Shown: positions 6,496 to 14,647, numbered from the stretch's first letter. The stretch: 21,914 nt of DNA from JAENVT01 sp031430695 (GCA_031430695.1 JANPBZ010000119.1:1-21914); one strand, 5' to 3'. A program made the numbers and translations. Notes: generated by a model from the sequence alone, not told the origin.

Positions 6496-7602
6496 ATGGA
6501 TCGTCTCGCCCACCTGTATCACGAGTTCGGGCAAAGCCCGTGGCTCGACAACCTGAAACGTGGCTACATCACCTCGGGTCAGCTCAGCCACCTCGTCGAC
6601 AAGGGCATTCGCGGCCTCACCAGCAATCCCACCATTTTTCAGAAAGCAATCCAAGGCTCTCCCGACTACGACGAGCAGTTCCGCACGCTGGCCGCTGCCG
6701 AGAACCCGGTCATCGAGAACTATTGGGCGATGGTGCTGGCCGACATCCACGGGGCCCTCGAGGTCTTTGCCGAGCTGTACCACGACAGTCACGGCGCCGA
6801 TGGCTACGTCAGCGTCGAAGTCGATCCGGGGCTGGCGCACGACGGACCTGCCACGGAGATGGCCGCCCGCCACCTGCACGAACAGATTCGACGCCCCAAT
6901 CTCATGGTCAAGATCCCGGCGACCGCCGAGGGCGTCAGCGCCATTCAGGCAATGGTGGCCGAAGGGCGAAGCATCAACGTCACCTTGATCTTTAGTCTTG
7001 ACCGCTACCAGGACGTCATTGAAGCCTACATACGAGGTCTAGAGTTGTACGCCCTGCAACCAGCCGCCGACTTGTCGAAGGTCGCCAGTGTCGCCAGCTT
7101 CTTCATCAGCCGTGTCGACACCGAGATCGACCAACGCCTCGACACCATCGGCTCACCCGATGCCCTGGCGTTGCGCGGCAAGGGGGCAGTCGCCCAAGGC
7201 AAGTTGGCGTATCAACTCTTCCAGAAGGCCTTCAGCGGATCGCGGTGGGAAGCGCTCGCCGCCAAGGGGGCTGTGGTGCAGCGACCACTTTGGGCGAGCA
7301 CGTCGACCAAGAACCCGGCGTATTGCGACACCATGTACGTCGACGAGCTGATCGGTCCCGACACCGTCAACACCTTGCCCGATGCGACGATCGAGGCGTT
7401 CGCCGACCACGGGCACCTCGTCCGGCGAGTCGACGCCGATCTCGACGAGGCCAGGGCCGCGTGGCGTGACTTGTCCGGCGTTGGTGTCGATCTCGACGAT
7501 GTTGCCGACAAGCTCGAGCGCGACGGGGTTGCCAGTTTCCAGAAGAGCTTCGACGAACTGCTCGGCGCCCTCGAGACCAAGGCCACTGAATTACGAGCGT
7601 GA
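6496..7602 (+). CDS. tal: Transaldolase
   Basis: A 368-aa protein, the length of the actinobacterial class (about 370 aa), which exchanges dihydroxyacetone units between sedoheptulose-7-P and glyceraldehyde-3-P. Key segments are GIRGLTSNPTIFQKAI (37-52), SVEVDPGLAHD (106-116), the Schiff-base lysine K139 in LMVKIPAT, NVTLIFS and ASFFISRVD. The ATG at 6496 has AAAGGGG (6484-6490) 5 nt upstream and lies 2 nt after the tkt stop, so it is clearly in the same operon. In many actinobacteria tal is followed by zwf and opcA; here a LOG-family gene follows with a 4-nt GTGA overlap. Confidence 0.97.
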   Translation: MDRLAHLYHEFGQSPWLDNLKRGYITSGQLSHLVDKGIRGLTSNPTIFQKAIQGSPDYDEQFRTLAAAENPVIENYWAMVLADIHGALEVFAELYHDSHGADGYVSVEVDPGLAHDGPATEMAARHLHEQIRRPNLMVKIPATAEGVSAIQAMVAEGRSINVTLIFSLDRYQDVIEAYIRGLELYALQPAADLSKVASVASFFISRVDTEIDQRLDTIGSPDALALRGKGAVAQGKLAYQLFQKAFSGSRWEALAAKGAVVQRPLWASTSTKNPAYCDTMYVDELIGPDTVNTLPDATIEAFADHGHLVRRVDADLDEARAAWRDLSGVGVDLDDVADKLERDGVASFQKSFDELLGALETKATELRA

Positions 7603-8606
7603 ACGATTCGCCTATCGACAAACTGCTCGATGAAATGGACCTCGGTCGCAATCGCCGCCTCGCCCAGCAGTTGGTCGAATCGGCGTTCGAGCTCCTCAAC
7701 GACCATCCGAGCCTGCTCGACCTGAAGATCGCCAGCGCGGCGTTGGAGGAGATGCGTGAAGCCTTCAAGATGTTCGCGCCGTTCCGCGACATCCCGAAGG
7801 TGACGATCTTCGGCTCGGCCAGAACGCAGATGGCCGATCCGCTGTACATGCACGCTCGCGACGTCGCCACGCGGCTCGCCGATGCGGGCTGGATGGTGGT
7901 GACCGGCGCTGGGCCGGGGATCATGCAGGCCGGCATGGAGGGTGCCGGGCGCGACAAGTCGATCGGCGTGTCGATCAGACTGCCGTTCGAACAGGGTGCC
8001 AACCCCGTGATCGCCGGCGATGTGAAGTACGTGAGCATGAAGTACTTCTTCACCCGCAAGCTGATGCTGATCAAGGAGAGCAAGGGCTTCGTCTGCCTGC
8101 CTGGCGGGTTCGGCACTCTCGACGAGACCTTCGAGTTGCTGACCCTGACCCAAACCGGCAAGGGCTTGCCAGTGCCGATCGTCTTCCTCGATACACCGGG
8201 TGATCCGTACTGGGAGACCGTGCACGATTTCGTCGGTCGGCAGTTGGTCGAGCGCGGGCTCGTGGCCGCCGCCGACACCGAGCTGTATCTCGTCACCGAC
8301 GATTGTCAGGCAGCCGTCGACGAGGTGCTCGGCTTCTACAGGAACTACGACTCCATTCGCTACGTCGGCCAGACGGCGGTGATGCGTCTGAAGCAAGCCC
8401 CGACCGGCTCGCAGCTGGCCATGCTCAACGATCGATTCAGGCAGTTCTGCACCGACGGCGGGATCACGCGGGCCACGCCCTTCGAGCCTGAACGCCGCGA
8501 GCACGACAAACTCGACCTGGCACGGATCAGCTTCACGTTCGCAAACCACAGCAGCGGCGCATTGCGCGAACTGCTCGACACCGTCAACTCATTCGTCGAT
8601 GTGTGA
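7599..8606 (+). CDS. LOG-family nucleotide 5'-monophosphate phosphoribohydrolase-like protein
   Basis: A 335-aa protein with the LOG / TIGR00730 Rossmann fold: VTIFGSAR (68-75), VTGAGPGIMQAGMEGA (101-116), and PGGFGTLDE (168-176), the family's catalytic and phosphate-binding GGxGT-x2-E motif. The family splits nucleoside 5'-monophosphates, including cytokinin ribotides, into base and ribose 5-phosphate. The core (about 65-245) is flanked by a 64-aa helical N-terminal extension and a 90-aa C-terminal extension ending HSSGALRELLDTVNSF, so it is larger than plain LOG (about 190 aa) yet smaller than PpnN (about 454 aa). The GTG at 7599 overlaps the tal stop by 4 nt, so translation is coupled. Its product would feed transketolase directly. 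Its 3' end overlaps a convergent small gene by 18 nt. Confidence 0.88.
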   Translation: MNDSPIDKLLDEMDLGRNRRLAQQLVESAFELLNDHPSLLDLKIASAALEEMREAFKMFAPFRDIPKVTIFGSARTQMADPLYMHARDVATRLADAGWMVVTGAGPGIMQAGMEGAGRDKSIGVSIRLPFEQGANPVIAGDVKYVSMKYFFTRKLMLIKESKGFVCLPGGFGTLDETFELLTLTQTGKGLPVPIVFLDTPGDPYWETVHDFVGRQLVERGLVAAADTELYLVTDDCQAAVDEVLGFYRNYDSIRYVGQTAVMRLKQAPTGSQLAMLNDRFRQFCTDGGITRATPFEPERREHDKLDLARISFTFANHSSGALRELLDTVNSFVDV

Positions 8607-8789
8607 GCTGCCGCGCAGCAGGTGGATCGCTTTCTCGACGGCTCGACGAGCCTGGGTCAGGCGTTTGTCGTCGGGCGGGCGTGCCTGACCCTCGGCGCTG
8701 GCCTCGCGTAGCTGATCAAAGCTGACCTGGTCGAGATCGTCGGCCACCACCTGCAGGCGATCCACCAGATCGTCGTAGCGGCCGCTCAC
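8589..8789 (-). CDS. Small hypothetical protein, 66 aa, coupled to glcF
   Basis: A 66-aa charged, helical protein (MSGRYDDLVDRLQVVADDL at the start, then RRAVEKAIHLLRG near the end). I do not recognise it. It is likely real because its GTG overlaps the glcF stop by 4 nt (GTGA), a pattern used throughout this window, and its composition is that of a helical protein and not of antisense sequence. Its last 18 nt overlap the end of the LOG gene on the opposite strand. No cysteines, membrane segment or signal are present. It may help glycolate oxidase assembly or be unrelated. Confidence 0.65.
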   Translation of the reverse strand: MSGRYDDLVDRLQVVADDLDQVSFDQLREASAEGQARPPDDKRLTQARRAVEKAIHLLRGSSHIDE

Positions 8790-9922
8790 AAGGCCTCAGC
8801 GACGAGATCCATCGGATGTTTCACCGTGACCCCGGCGGCAGCGAGATGGAACGCACAGCCCGGATTGGCGCTGGCGACAACCTGCGGTCCGGCGCGCTCG
8901 ATGGCCGCCAGCTTGCGATCGCGAATCTGGCCGGCCAGTTCGGGCTGCAAGGTCGAGTACGCCCCACCGGCCCCGCAGCACAGGCCCTCGTCGTCGAGTT
9001 CGACGATGTCGGCAACGGCTGCCAGCACTGTGCGAACCGGAAGGTGGGCGCGCTGAACGTGACGGAGATGGCACGGGTCCTGAATGGTCACAGGCCCGAG
9101 GCGTCGTCTCACCACCAAACGATCGACGAGCGGCGCGACGAACTCGCTGGCATCGCGCACGCGATCGCTGAACGCTCGGGCCTCGGTTGTGCCCAGCAGA
9201 TGTCCGTAGTCCTTGAGCGCCGCACCGCAGCCCGCCGAATTGACCACGATGGGGGCGTCTCCCGGCATCGACCGCATGACTCGCCCCGCCAAGGCCTTGG
9301 CCTCATCGGTCAACCCGGCATGAATGTGCAGAGCCCCACAACACGCGCCGCCAGCTCTTGGTGGCTGATGGGTGGCCCCGACCGCCGTCAACACCTTGGC
9401 GGTGTTTCGATGGGTGTCGCGCTGCCAGGCATCCATGACGCAACCGGTGAACAACCAGGTCTCGTCGCCGGTCGATGCAGGCGCCGGGCCGCGCCGCACT
9501 GCCAAGCTCGGCAACCCCAAACGTTTCGGCACCAGCCGCATCCGTTGGGCGACTGCGAGCAGCGTCGAACCGACGAGCAGAAGGCGATGGTGGCCCAGCG
9601 CGCGATATCCGACTCGCTGCCACCACGGAGTCAGCCGCTTCTTGGCTGCCAACGTCTCGCGAGTGCCCTCCATGAGCTGCCCGAACGGAACACCGCTGGG
9701 GCAGGCCGGCTCGCATCCCCGGCACTGCACACACGTCTCCATGAAATGCACGAAGTCATTGCTGACCTCGGCATCGTCGAAATGAACCGCTCGCATCGCC
9801 GAGATTCGGCCGCGCGGCGACAGCGCCTCTTCGCCGGTGACGCGAAAGGTTGGGCAATGCGGCAAGCACAGCCCGCAACTCACGCATGTGCCCAAATCGT
9901 TGTCGTCGAGGTGAAGTTTCAC
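8786..9922 (-). CDS. glcF: Glycolate oxidase iron-sulfur subunit
   Basis: A 378-aa protein with two [4Fe-4S] ferredoxin motifs, C-x2-C-x2-C-x3-C at 13-23 (CVSCGLCLPHC) and 64-74 (CVQCRGCEPAC), then two cysteine-rich CCG domains (GGACCGALHIHAG and LCCGAGGAYS). This is the GlcF / heterodisulfide-reductase-D-like layout. It should pass electrons from the FAD subunits GlcD and GlcE to the quinone pool at the membrane. GTG 9922 was chosen because the family starts close before the first Cys motif and a TACGTT box lies 9 nt upstream. glcD and glcE lie 1.7 kb away on the same strand, with nei on the other strand in between, so glcF has its own promoter. Lactate-utilisation proteins (LutA/GlpC) are related alternatives, but the nearby GlcD/GlcE favour glycolate. 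Confidence 0.9.
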   Translation of the reverse strand: MKLHLDDNDLGTCVSCGLCLPHCPTFRVTGEEALSPRGRISAMRAVHFDDAEVSNDFVHFMETCVQCRGCEPACPSGVPFGQLMEGTRETLAAKKRLTPWWQRVGYRALGHHRLLLVGSTLLAVAQRMRLVPKRLGLPSLAVRRGPAPASTGDETWLFTGCVMDAWQRDTHRNTAKVLTAVGATHQPPRAGGACCGALHIHAGLTDEAKALAGRVMRSMPGDAPIVVNSAGCGAALKDYGHLLGTTEARAFSDRVRDASEFVAPLVDRLVVRRRLGPVTIQDPCHLRHVQRAHLPVRTVLAAVADIVELDDEGLCCGAGGAYSTLQPELAGQIRDRKLAAIERAGPQVVASANPGCAFHLAAAGVTVKHPMDLVAEAL

Positions 9923-9931
9923 GATGCTCCC

Positions 9932-9937
9932 AACGTA
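9932..9937 (-). promoter_or_regulatory. -10 box of glcF
   Basis: TACGTT on the minus strand fits TANNNT and ends 9 nt before the GTG at 9922. A GGGAG lies 4 nt before the GTG but is close for a ribosome site, so a leaderless or very short leader is likely. Confidence 0.4.
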
Positions 9938-9941
9938 CCCG

Positions 9942-9947
9942 TAACGT
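9942..9947 (+). promoter_or_regulatory. -10 box of the Nei-type glycosylase gene
   Basis: TAACGT fits TANNNT and ends 10 nt before the ATG at 9958, which would give a leader of a few nucleotides at most. It lies 4 bp from the opposing glcF box in a 35-bp divergent gap. Confidence 0.4.
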
Positions 9948-9957
9948 CGCAGCCAGC

Positions 9958-10749
9958 ATGCCTGAGGGTCACACCATTCACCGAATTGCGCTCGATCACT
10001 CCAAGGTCTTGCGCGGCAAGCACGTCGCAGTGACCTCACCGCAAGGTCGCTTCGCCGCCGACGCGGTGCTCGTCGATGGAGCCCGGTTGAAGCGCTTGGA
10101 AGCGTATGGCAAGCACCTCTTCTACTTCTGGGGCAATGGCCTGGTCGGCCATGTGCACCTTGGCCTGTTCGGCAGGTTCCGTGTCTACCGTGGTCCCGGT
10201 CCGCTCGAGGCGCACACGACTCGGATGCGGTTGGCCGTGGCAACAACGACCATCGATCTCATCGGCCCGACGGACTGTACGCTCGGCACCGTTGACGACC
10301 GCGACCGCATCGTGCGCCGGCTGGGGCCTGATCCGCTGCGGGCCGACGCCGACCCTTCGAAGGTGTACGAGGCAATCGTCCGGCGCGTTGCCCCAATCGG
10401 GCAGTTGTTGCTCGACCAGAAGGTGATCAGCGGCATCGGAAACGTCTACCGAGCCGAGGCGCTCTTCGTCAATGCCATCAGTCCCAGGCGGCCAGGGAAC
10501 CAGATCACGCCTGCCGACTTCGAGGGCCTCTGGGCCACGATCGTGCAGATGCTGCAACAGGGAGTGGCCGCCGACCGGATCGTCACGCTCGACCGCGACC
10601 TGTTCGATGTTCCGACAGGCATCACCCGTCGCGGCGACACGACCTACGTCTACCACCGCGACCTGTGCCTTCGCTGCGGTTCTCCCATACTCACGGTCGA
10701 TCTCGGCGGTCGGCCGTGTTATTACTGCCCCGTGGACCAGCCTCGCTGA
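9958..10749 (+). CDS. Fpg/Nei family DNA glycosylase (Nei1-like)
   Basis: A 263-aa base-excision-repair enzyme that removes oxidised bases and cuts the abasic site. The N-terminus MPEGHTIHR carries catalytic P2 and E3, and K52 in AYGKHLFY is the expected conserved lysine. The helix-two-turn-helix is SGIGNVYRAEALF (158-170). A C-terminal zinc finger has C237, C240, C254 and C257. The PEGHTIHR start and HVHLGLFGRF segment look like mycobacterial Nei1 (endonuclease VIII type) more than Fpg/MutM. The ATG at 9958 is fixed because the family needs Pro right after Met. The stop codon abuts the convergent phosphotransferase stop with no spacer. It splits the glycolate oxidase genes in two. Confidence 0.95.
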   Translation: MPEGHTIHRIALDHSKVLRGKHVAVTSPQGRFAADAVLVDGARLKRLEAYGKHLFYFWGNGLVGHVHLGLFGRFRVYRGPGPLEAHTTRMRLAVATTTIDLIGPTDCTLGTVDDRDRIVRRLGPDPLRADADPSKVYEAIVRRVAPIGQLLLDQKVISGIGNVYRAEALFVNAISPRRPGNQITPADFEGLWATIVQMLQQGVAADRIVTLDRDLFDVPTGITRRGDTTYVYHRDLCLRCGSPILTVDLGGRPCYYCPVDQPR

Positions 10750-11676
10750 CTATTGGGCGTGCCATTGCGGAGCATCGGACTCACCGCGCCAATATCGCAG
10801 CCGCAACTCGGCCTCGGTCGCCGCCGCTGGATTCGATCGCGCCGCGCGCAAACGCATCAGTGTGGCTGCGACCAACCGAAGCTCGGCGATCGCCTCGGCG
10901 ACGGGATCACTTCGCAGCGACCGTCCATAGCCCTCAGCGAAGGCTTCATACGTTCCGGGCTCACCGCCCCACCGCTTCGTCCACGTCAACATCGGAGCGT
11001 GATCCCACGCAACCGGCCCGAAGCACAACAGATCCCAGTCGAGCATCACGGGTCCATCGGCGGATTGGATCACGTTGCCCGGGTGCACATCGCCATGGCA
11101 GACGACCGAAGCGCGAGTTCGTTGCTCGTTCAGCAATGGCAGCCCGCGCTCGATTGCGGCAGCAATGGCAGTTCGTGACCTCGTGTCGAGGTCGGCACCG
11201 ACCTCGCCGATCAGCGATGCGAAGTCCCACCACGGGAAATCACCGCAGAACGGGACGGGATAGCCCGACGAAACCTCGCCGCGATCGATGCGATGCAACA
11301 GGGCAATCATCTCACCGACTGCGCGCCAGTCAATGGGGCCGCTCTCCTCCACCACGCCGATGGCAAACACGGCGTGATCCTCATGTACCAGCGGCTCGTC
11401 GCGCAGATAGGTGGGGACGCGTAGCCCGTGCCGGGTCAGCACGCTCGCCAGCCAGATCGCCTGCGACGCCGGAGCAGTGGGACGACTGATCCGCAACAGC
11501 ACACCCTCGCCGGCCGTGAAGATCCCATTCATTCCCAGGCGAAGCAATTGCGGTTCGCCGAATCCCCAATGAATGGCAGCATGCTCGGCCGACCGAGTGA
11601 GCGACTCGAGCGTGCCTGGCGGTGCTGCGACGAACGGCAGCTCAGCCGAGGCTGACACCGGGATTGAGCCGTCCAC
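10750..11676 (-). CDS. Phosphotransferase family protein (APH / choline-kinase fold)
   Basis: A 308-aa protein (302 aa from the second GTG) with the APH-type kinase motifs: catalytic loop HGDVHPGN (194-201) and metal-binding MLDWD with D213 and then FGPVAWDH. The family phosphorylates small molecules such as aminoglycosides, homoserine, choline or sugars; the substrate here is unknown and resistance should not be assumed. The start is uncertain: GTG 11676 and GTG 11658 both lie inside the 3' end of glcE (35-nt or 17-nt overlap) and neither has a clear ribosome site. It is the last gene of the NUDIX-to-glcE chain and may serve the glycolate pathway, although no glycerate-kinase signature is seen. 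It converges with nei with zero spacing. Confidence 0.85.
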   Translation of the reverse strand: MDGSIPVSASAELPFVAAPPGTLESLTRSAEHAAIHWGFGEPQLLRLGMNGIFTAGEGVLLRISRPTAPASQAIWLASVLTRHGLRVPTYLRDEPLVHEDHAVFAIGVVEESGPIDWRAVGEMIALLHRIDRGEVSSGYPVPFCGDFPWWDFASLIGEVGADLDTRSRTAIAAAIERGLPLLNEQRTRASVVCHGDVHPGNVIQSADGPVMLDWDLLCFGPVAWDHAPMLTWTKRWGGEPGTYEAFAEGYGRSLRSDPVAEAIAELRLVAATLMRLRAARSNPAAATEAELRLRYWRGESDAPQWHAQ

Positions 11677-12505
11677 TCGGATCGAATTCGGCCTTGATCC
11701 GCCTCGTGAGTTTCGTCACTGACGATTCGCGACGCTCGGTGACTGGCAGTACCTCGGCATGGTGAACGACCCCCACGCCGACCTCGGCCACAAAGTCACC
11801 GCTCAGCGACCCGATCGACGCAGGAGGAACGATCCGCCGGCTGCCCGTGGGCAGCGCTGGAGGGCCGTCACAGGCCGTCAGCGAACTCCCGGCTGCCTGG
11901 GCGGTGACATCGGCAGGATGACCCTCCAGGAGCGCCCAGAGTCGGGCACCGTTCCACAACACCGACGCTGGTCGATAGAGACGAGCGAACGTGGGAAATG
12001 GGTCCTCGGCATCGACCGTGAACCATTGCGAATGCAGCGGGCGCGGACGAGTGCGGATGATCACGTCGCCGAGGAAACCCAACGTGCCGCGGGCTCCGAC
12101 CAGCAACCGACACAGATCGAAACCGCTGACGTTCTTCACCGTGGGTCCACCGGCCTGCACGACCTCACCACCGTCGGACACGTAGCAGGCCTGCAACAAC
12201 ACGTCGCGCACGGGTCCGTAGCCCAGCCGGCGCAAACCGCTGTGGCCAACCGACAGAGCACCACCGACCGTGCCACCAGGAGGCAGGGCGACACATTGCC
12301 CGACCTCGACGAGCGCGGCATCGACGTCGTCGACCGGTGTTCCCGCGCCACAGCGAAGCGTCATCTCATCGGCCTGGATCCACTCGATGCCCGATGGTGG
12401 CCGCACCGCTCGCACGCCGGCGACCGGGCCGCCGCGCTTACCGAGCCCGGTGATGGTCACCGGTCCCGTTGTGCCGACTTCGTCGGCGAACGCGGTCAGA
12501 TCCAC
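11642..12505 (-). CDS. glcE: Glycolate oxidase FAD-binding subunit
   Basis: A 287-aa FAD-binding type-4 (PCMH) protein. The segment PPGGTVGGALSVGHSGLRRLGYGPVRD contains the FAD pyrophosphate loop, GGPTVKNVSGFDLCRLLVGARGTLG is the conserved GlcE block, and the protein ends RLNPGVSLG. GlcE is the smaller FAD subunit beside GlcD in the three-part glycolate dehydrogenase. GTG 12505 was chosen over an upstream start at 12538 because a GGAGG lies 5 nt before it and MDLTAFADEV is a natural first strand; it overlaps the glcD stop by 10 nt. The order glcD-glcE is as in E. coli; glcF is separate at 8786-9922. Confidence 0.9.
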   Translation of the reverse strand: MDLTAFADEVGTTGPVTITGLGKRGGPVAGVRAVRPPSGIEWIQADEMTLRCGAGTPVDDVDAALVEVGQCVALPPGGTVGGALSVGHSGLRRLGYGPVRDVLLQACYVSDGGEVVQAGGPTVKNVSGFDLCRLLVGARGTLGFLGDVIIRTRPRPLHSQWFTVDAEDPFPTFARLYRPASVLWNGARLWALLEGHPADVTAQAAGSSLTACDGPPALPTGSRRIVPPASIGSLSGDFVAEVGVGVVHHAEVLPVTERRESSVTKLTRRIKAEFDPSGRLNPGVSLG

Positions 12506-13917
12506 GCGCCCTCCGGTACATGCTGCAAGTCGCCACACGACGCCGGGGAAGGCAGCACCTTGTTGGGGTTGGCGAGGCCGGTGGTGTCGAACGATCGTCG
12601 CAAACGGGCCTGGGCATCGAGATCGACCGGGCTGAACATCAACGGCATGAAGTCGCGCTTTTCCAGACCGATTCCGTGCTCGCCCGACAACACGCCACCG
12701 GCCGCCACCGAAACGCGAACGATCTCCTCGCCGGCGGCATGCACACGATCCATCACTCCGGGTTCGCGTTTGTCGAACACCAGGAGCGGGTGCAGATTTC
12801 CATCACCGGCATGGAACACGTTCATGGCCAGGAGCTGATGACGTTCGACGATCTCGTAGACCTGCTTCAGCACGTCGGGCAGCCGTCGTCGCGGCACCAC
12901 CGTGTCGTGCAGGTAGTAGTTGGGTTTGATCCGGGCAATGGCGCCGAAGGCGTTCTTGCGCCCCTTCCACAGCAACGCCCGCTCGGCCTCATCCTGGGCA
13001 ATTCGAACCGTGCCGGCACCGTGTGCCTTGGCGATGTCAACGATCCGCTGCACGTCGGCCTCGAGCCCATTGGGCAGGCCGGCGACCTCGACCAACAGAA
13101 TCGCTGCGGCGTCGGTCGGCAACCCGGCATGGATGTACTCCTCCACTGCACGGGTGCACAGTTGGTCCATCATCTCCAGCGCCGCTGGCACCATTCCTGC
13201 GGCGATGATCGCGCTCACCGTCTGCGCGCCGGCTTCGACGCTGCTGAAGTCCATCAGCATCGTGCGGACGGCCGGAGGGTTCTGCGTCAGTCGCACGCAG
13301 ACCTTGGTGGCGATGCCACACATGCCCTCGCTACCCACGAACGCGCCACGCAGGTCGTAGCCCGCCGGCTCGGCCTCTTCACCGCCCAACTGCACGATCT
13401 CGCCATCGGGCAGCACGACCTCCAATCCCAGCACGTGGGCCGTGGTCACGCCGTCGGCGAGGCAATGTGGGCCACCAGAGTTGTTGGCCACATTGCCGCC
13501 TATCGAACAGCTCTGCTGGCTGCTCGGATCAGGAGCGAAGTGCAGACCGTGAACCGTCACCGCCCGAGTGAGATCGAGGTTCAACACGCCGGGCTCTACC
13601 CACGCCAGACGATTGACGGGATCAACCGACAGCACTCGGTTCATCTTTGTGGTGACGACCATGATCGCATCGTCGAGCGGCGTCGCCCCACCGGCGAGTC
13701 CCGTACCCGCGCCGCGTGCGACGAACGGTCGGCCGTGGCGAACAGCGATCTGCACGCAGGCCTGAACCTCGTCGGTGGTTGTGGGGAAACACACCACACC
13801 TGCATGGCCCTCGAGGTTCGATGCATCGCGCTTGTAGAGCGCCAGTTCTGTCTCGCCGACACGTACTCGATCCGGCGACAGCGCCGCGCCGAGGTCGGCG
13901 ACGAGTTGCTCAGTCAT
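12496..13917 (-). CDS. glcD: Glycolate oxidase subunit, FAD-linked
   Basis: A 473-aa flavoprotein, normal for GlcD (about 480-500 aa). The N-terminal FAD domain shows FPTTTDEVQACVQIA (44-58) and ARGAGTGLAGGATPL (67-81), then SCSIGGNVANNSGGPHCLADG and a FVGSEGMCGI loop. The C-terminal half has the substrate-domain motifs FHAGDGNLHP and LSGEHGIGLEKRDFM. It oxidises glycolate (or a similar 2-hydroxyacid such as D-lactate) to the 2-oxo acid. The ATG at 13917 overlaps the stop of the preceding gene by ATGA. Being coupled to glcE favours glycolate over D-lactate. I see no malate synthase or glyoxylate carboligase nearby. Confidence 0.94.
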   Translation of the reverse strand: MTEQLVADLGAALSPDRVRVGETELALYKRDASNLEGHAGVVCFPTTTDEVQACVQIAVRHGRPFVARGAGTGLAGGATPLDDAIMVVTTKMNRVLSVDPVNRLAWVEPGVLNLDLTRAVTVHGLHFAPDPSSQQSCSIGGNVANNSGGPHCLADGVTTAHVLGLEVVLPDGEIVQLGGEEAEPAGYDLRGAFVGSEGMCGIATKVCVRLTQNPPAVRTMLMDFSSVEAGAQTVSAIIAAGMVPAALEMMDQLCTRAVEEYIHAGLPTDAAAILLVEVAGLPNGLEADVQRIVDIAKAHGAGTVRIAQDEAERALLWKGRKNAFGAIARIKPNYYLHDTVVPRRRLPDVLKQVYEIVERHQLLAMNVFHAGDGNLHPLLVFDKREPGVMDRVHAAGEEIVRVSVAAGGVLSGEHGIGLEKRDFMPLMFSPVDLDAQARLRRSFDTTGLANPNKVLPSPASCGDLQHVPEGAWI

Positions 13918-14261
13918 GCGCGGCGACGACGGCGATCGTCACCGCGATCGCGAACCTGCTTCAGCACGATCACCTGACCGGGCTCGACCGGCCGTCCGTC
14001 AACCAGCACTTCGTCACCGTCGTCGAGGTCATCGGCAAGCGTCGTCGCACGGCCGTCGAGCCGCGCTCGCAGCTCGATCTCCTTCGCATGCATCGCTCTG
14101 CGCCCTTCCGAGAACGCATCGCGCACGCGACCCGTCACGCCATGCACGACGTGCTTCGGAGTCAAATGTGTCGCGGCCTGCTTCATCTTCCGTTTCGCCA
14201 CACCAACGCCGGCAACACCGGCGACAGCGCCACCAACGAACCAGGTCATTCGCTTGATCAT
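13914..14261 (-). CDS. Small membrane-anchored protein, DUF6167-like by position
   Basis: A 115-aa protein with one N-terminal membrane segment rich in Gly, Ala and Val (residues 7-22, WFVGGAVAGVAGVGVA), then a basic patch KRKMK and a charged helical and Arg-rich tail (ending RRRRRA). In Streptomyces a protein of this type lies right after a DUF948 protein between rarA/rpsD and alaS, so DUF6167 is likely by synteny, but I cannot check homology. The ATG overlaps the DUF948-like stop (ATGA) and its own stop overlaps the glcD start (ATGA). Function unknown; it probably sits at the membrane together with its DUF948 partner. Confidence 0.75.
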   Translation of the reverse strand: MIKRMTWFVGGAVAGVAGVGVAKRKMKQAATHLTPKHVVHGVTGRVRDAFSEGRRAMHAKEIELRARLDGRATTLADDLDDGDEVLVDGRPVEPGQVIVLKQVRDRGDDRRRRRA

Positions 14262-14647
14262 GCCGATCTCCGTTCCTTGCGACGCAGACGGCGCACCGCC
14301 CGCGATGTTCCTGTAGCCAGCGCCGCCGTCTTGATCATCGGAGCGCTGAGCGCTGCACGCGCGACTCTGCTTCCACCGGCGACTGCTCCGCTGATGGCCT
14401 CGGCCGAACCCAGCACCCGATCGAACCGGTCGAGGTCCTCACGAGCCTCGGCGATTGCGTACCTGGCGTCGTCGGTCGAGGCACGCAGCTCGGCCAGCAG
14501 TGGGCCGGTCTCTTGACGCAACGAAATGACCTCGTTGCGCAGCGATCGCATCGCGTCGAGGACGCGCAGCAACACCACGATCAGCGCGGTGAAGCCGATG
14601 CAGCACAGCACCGCTGCCAGCACAACGGCAAGTTCGCCTGCGGTCAT
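14258..14647 (-). CDS. DUF948-like membrane protein with coiled coil
   Basis: A 129-aa protein with an N-terminal membrane helix (residues 5-28, LAVVLAAVLCCIGFTALIVV), followed by a long helical, coiled-coil-prone stretch (LRNEVISLRQETGPLLAELR, then DARYAIAEAREDLDRFD), the usual DUF948 layout, and a basic C-terminal tail (RRLRRKERRSA). The function of DUF948 is unknown. The gene sits directly after rarA as it does in other actinobacteria. The ATG at 14647 overlaps the rarA stop (ATGA), which makes it the clear start choice over a frame reaching back to 14755. Confidence 0.82.
   Translation of the reverse strand: MTAGELAVVLAAVLCCIGFTALIVVLLRVLDAMRSLRNEVISLRQETGPLLAELRASTDDARYAIAEAREDLDRFDRVLGSAEAISGAVAGGSRVARAALSAPMIKTAALATGTSRAVRRLRRKERRSA

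Noticed and set aside
10750..11676. Aminoglycoside resistance gene
   Set aside because: The APH fold alone does not show resistance; context is a metabolic operon and no mobile element is near.
12469..13977. Plus-strand reading frame of 502 codons
   Set aside because: It is the mirror of glcD, whose FAD and HAGDGNLHP motifs are clear; the mirror protein shows no domain.
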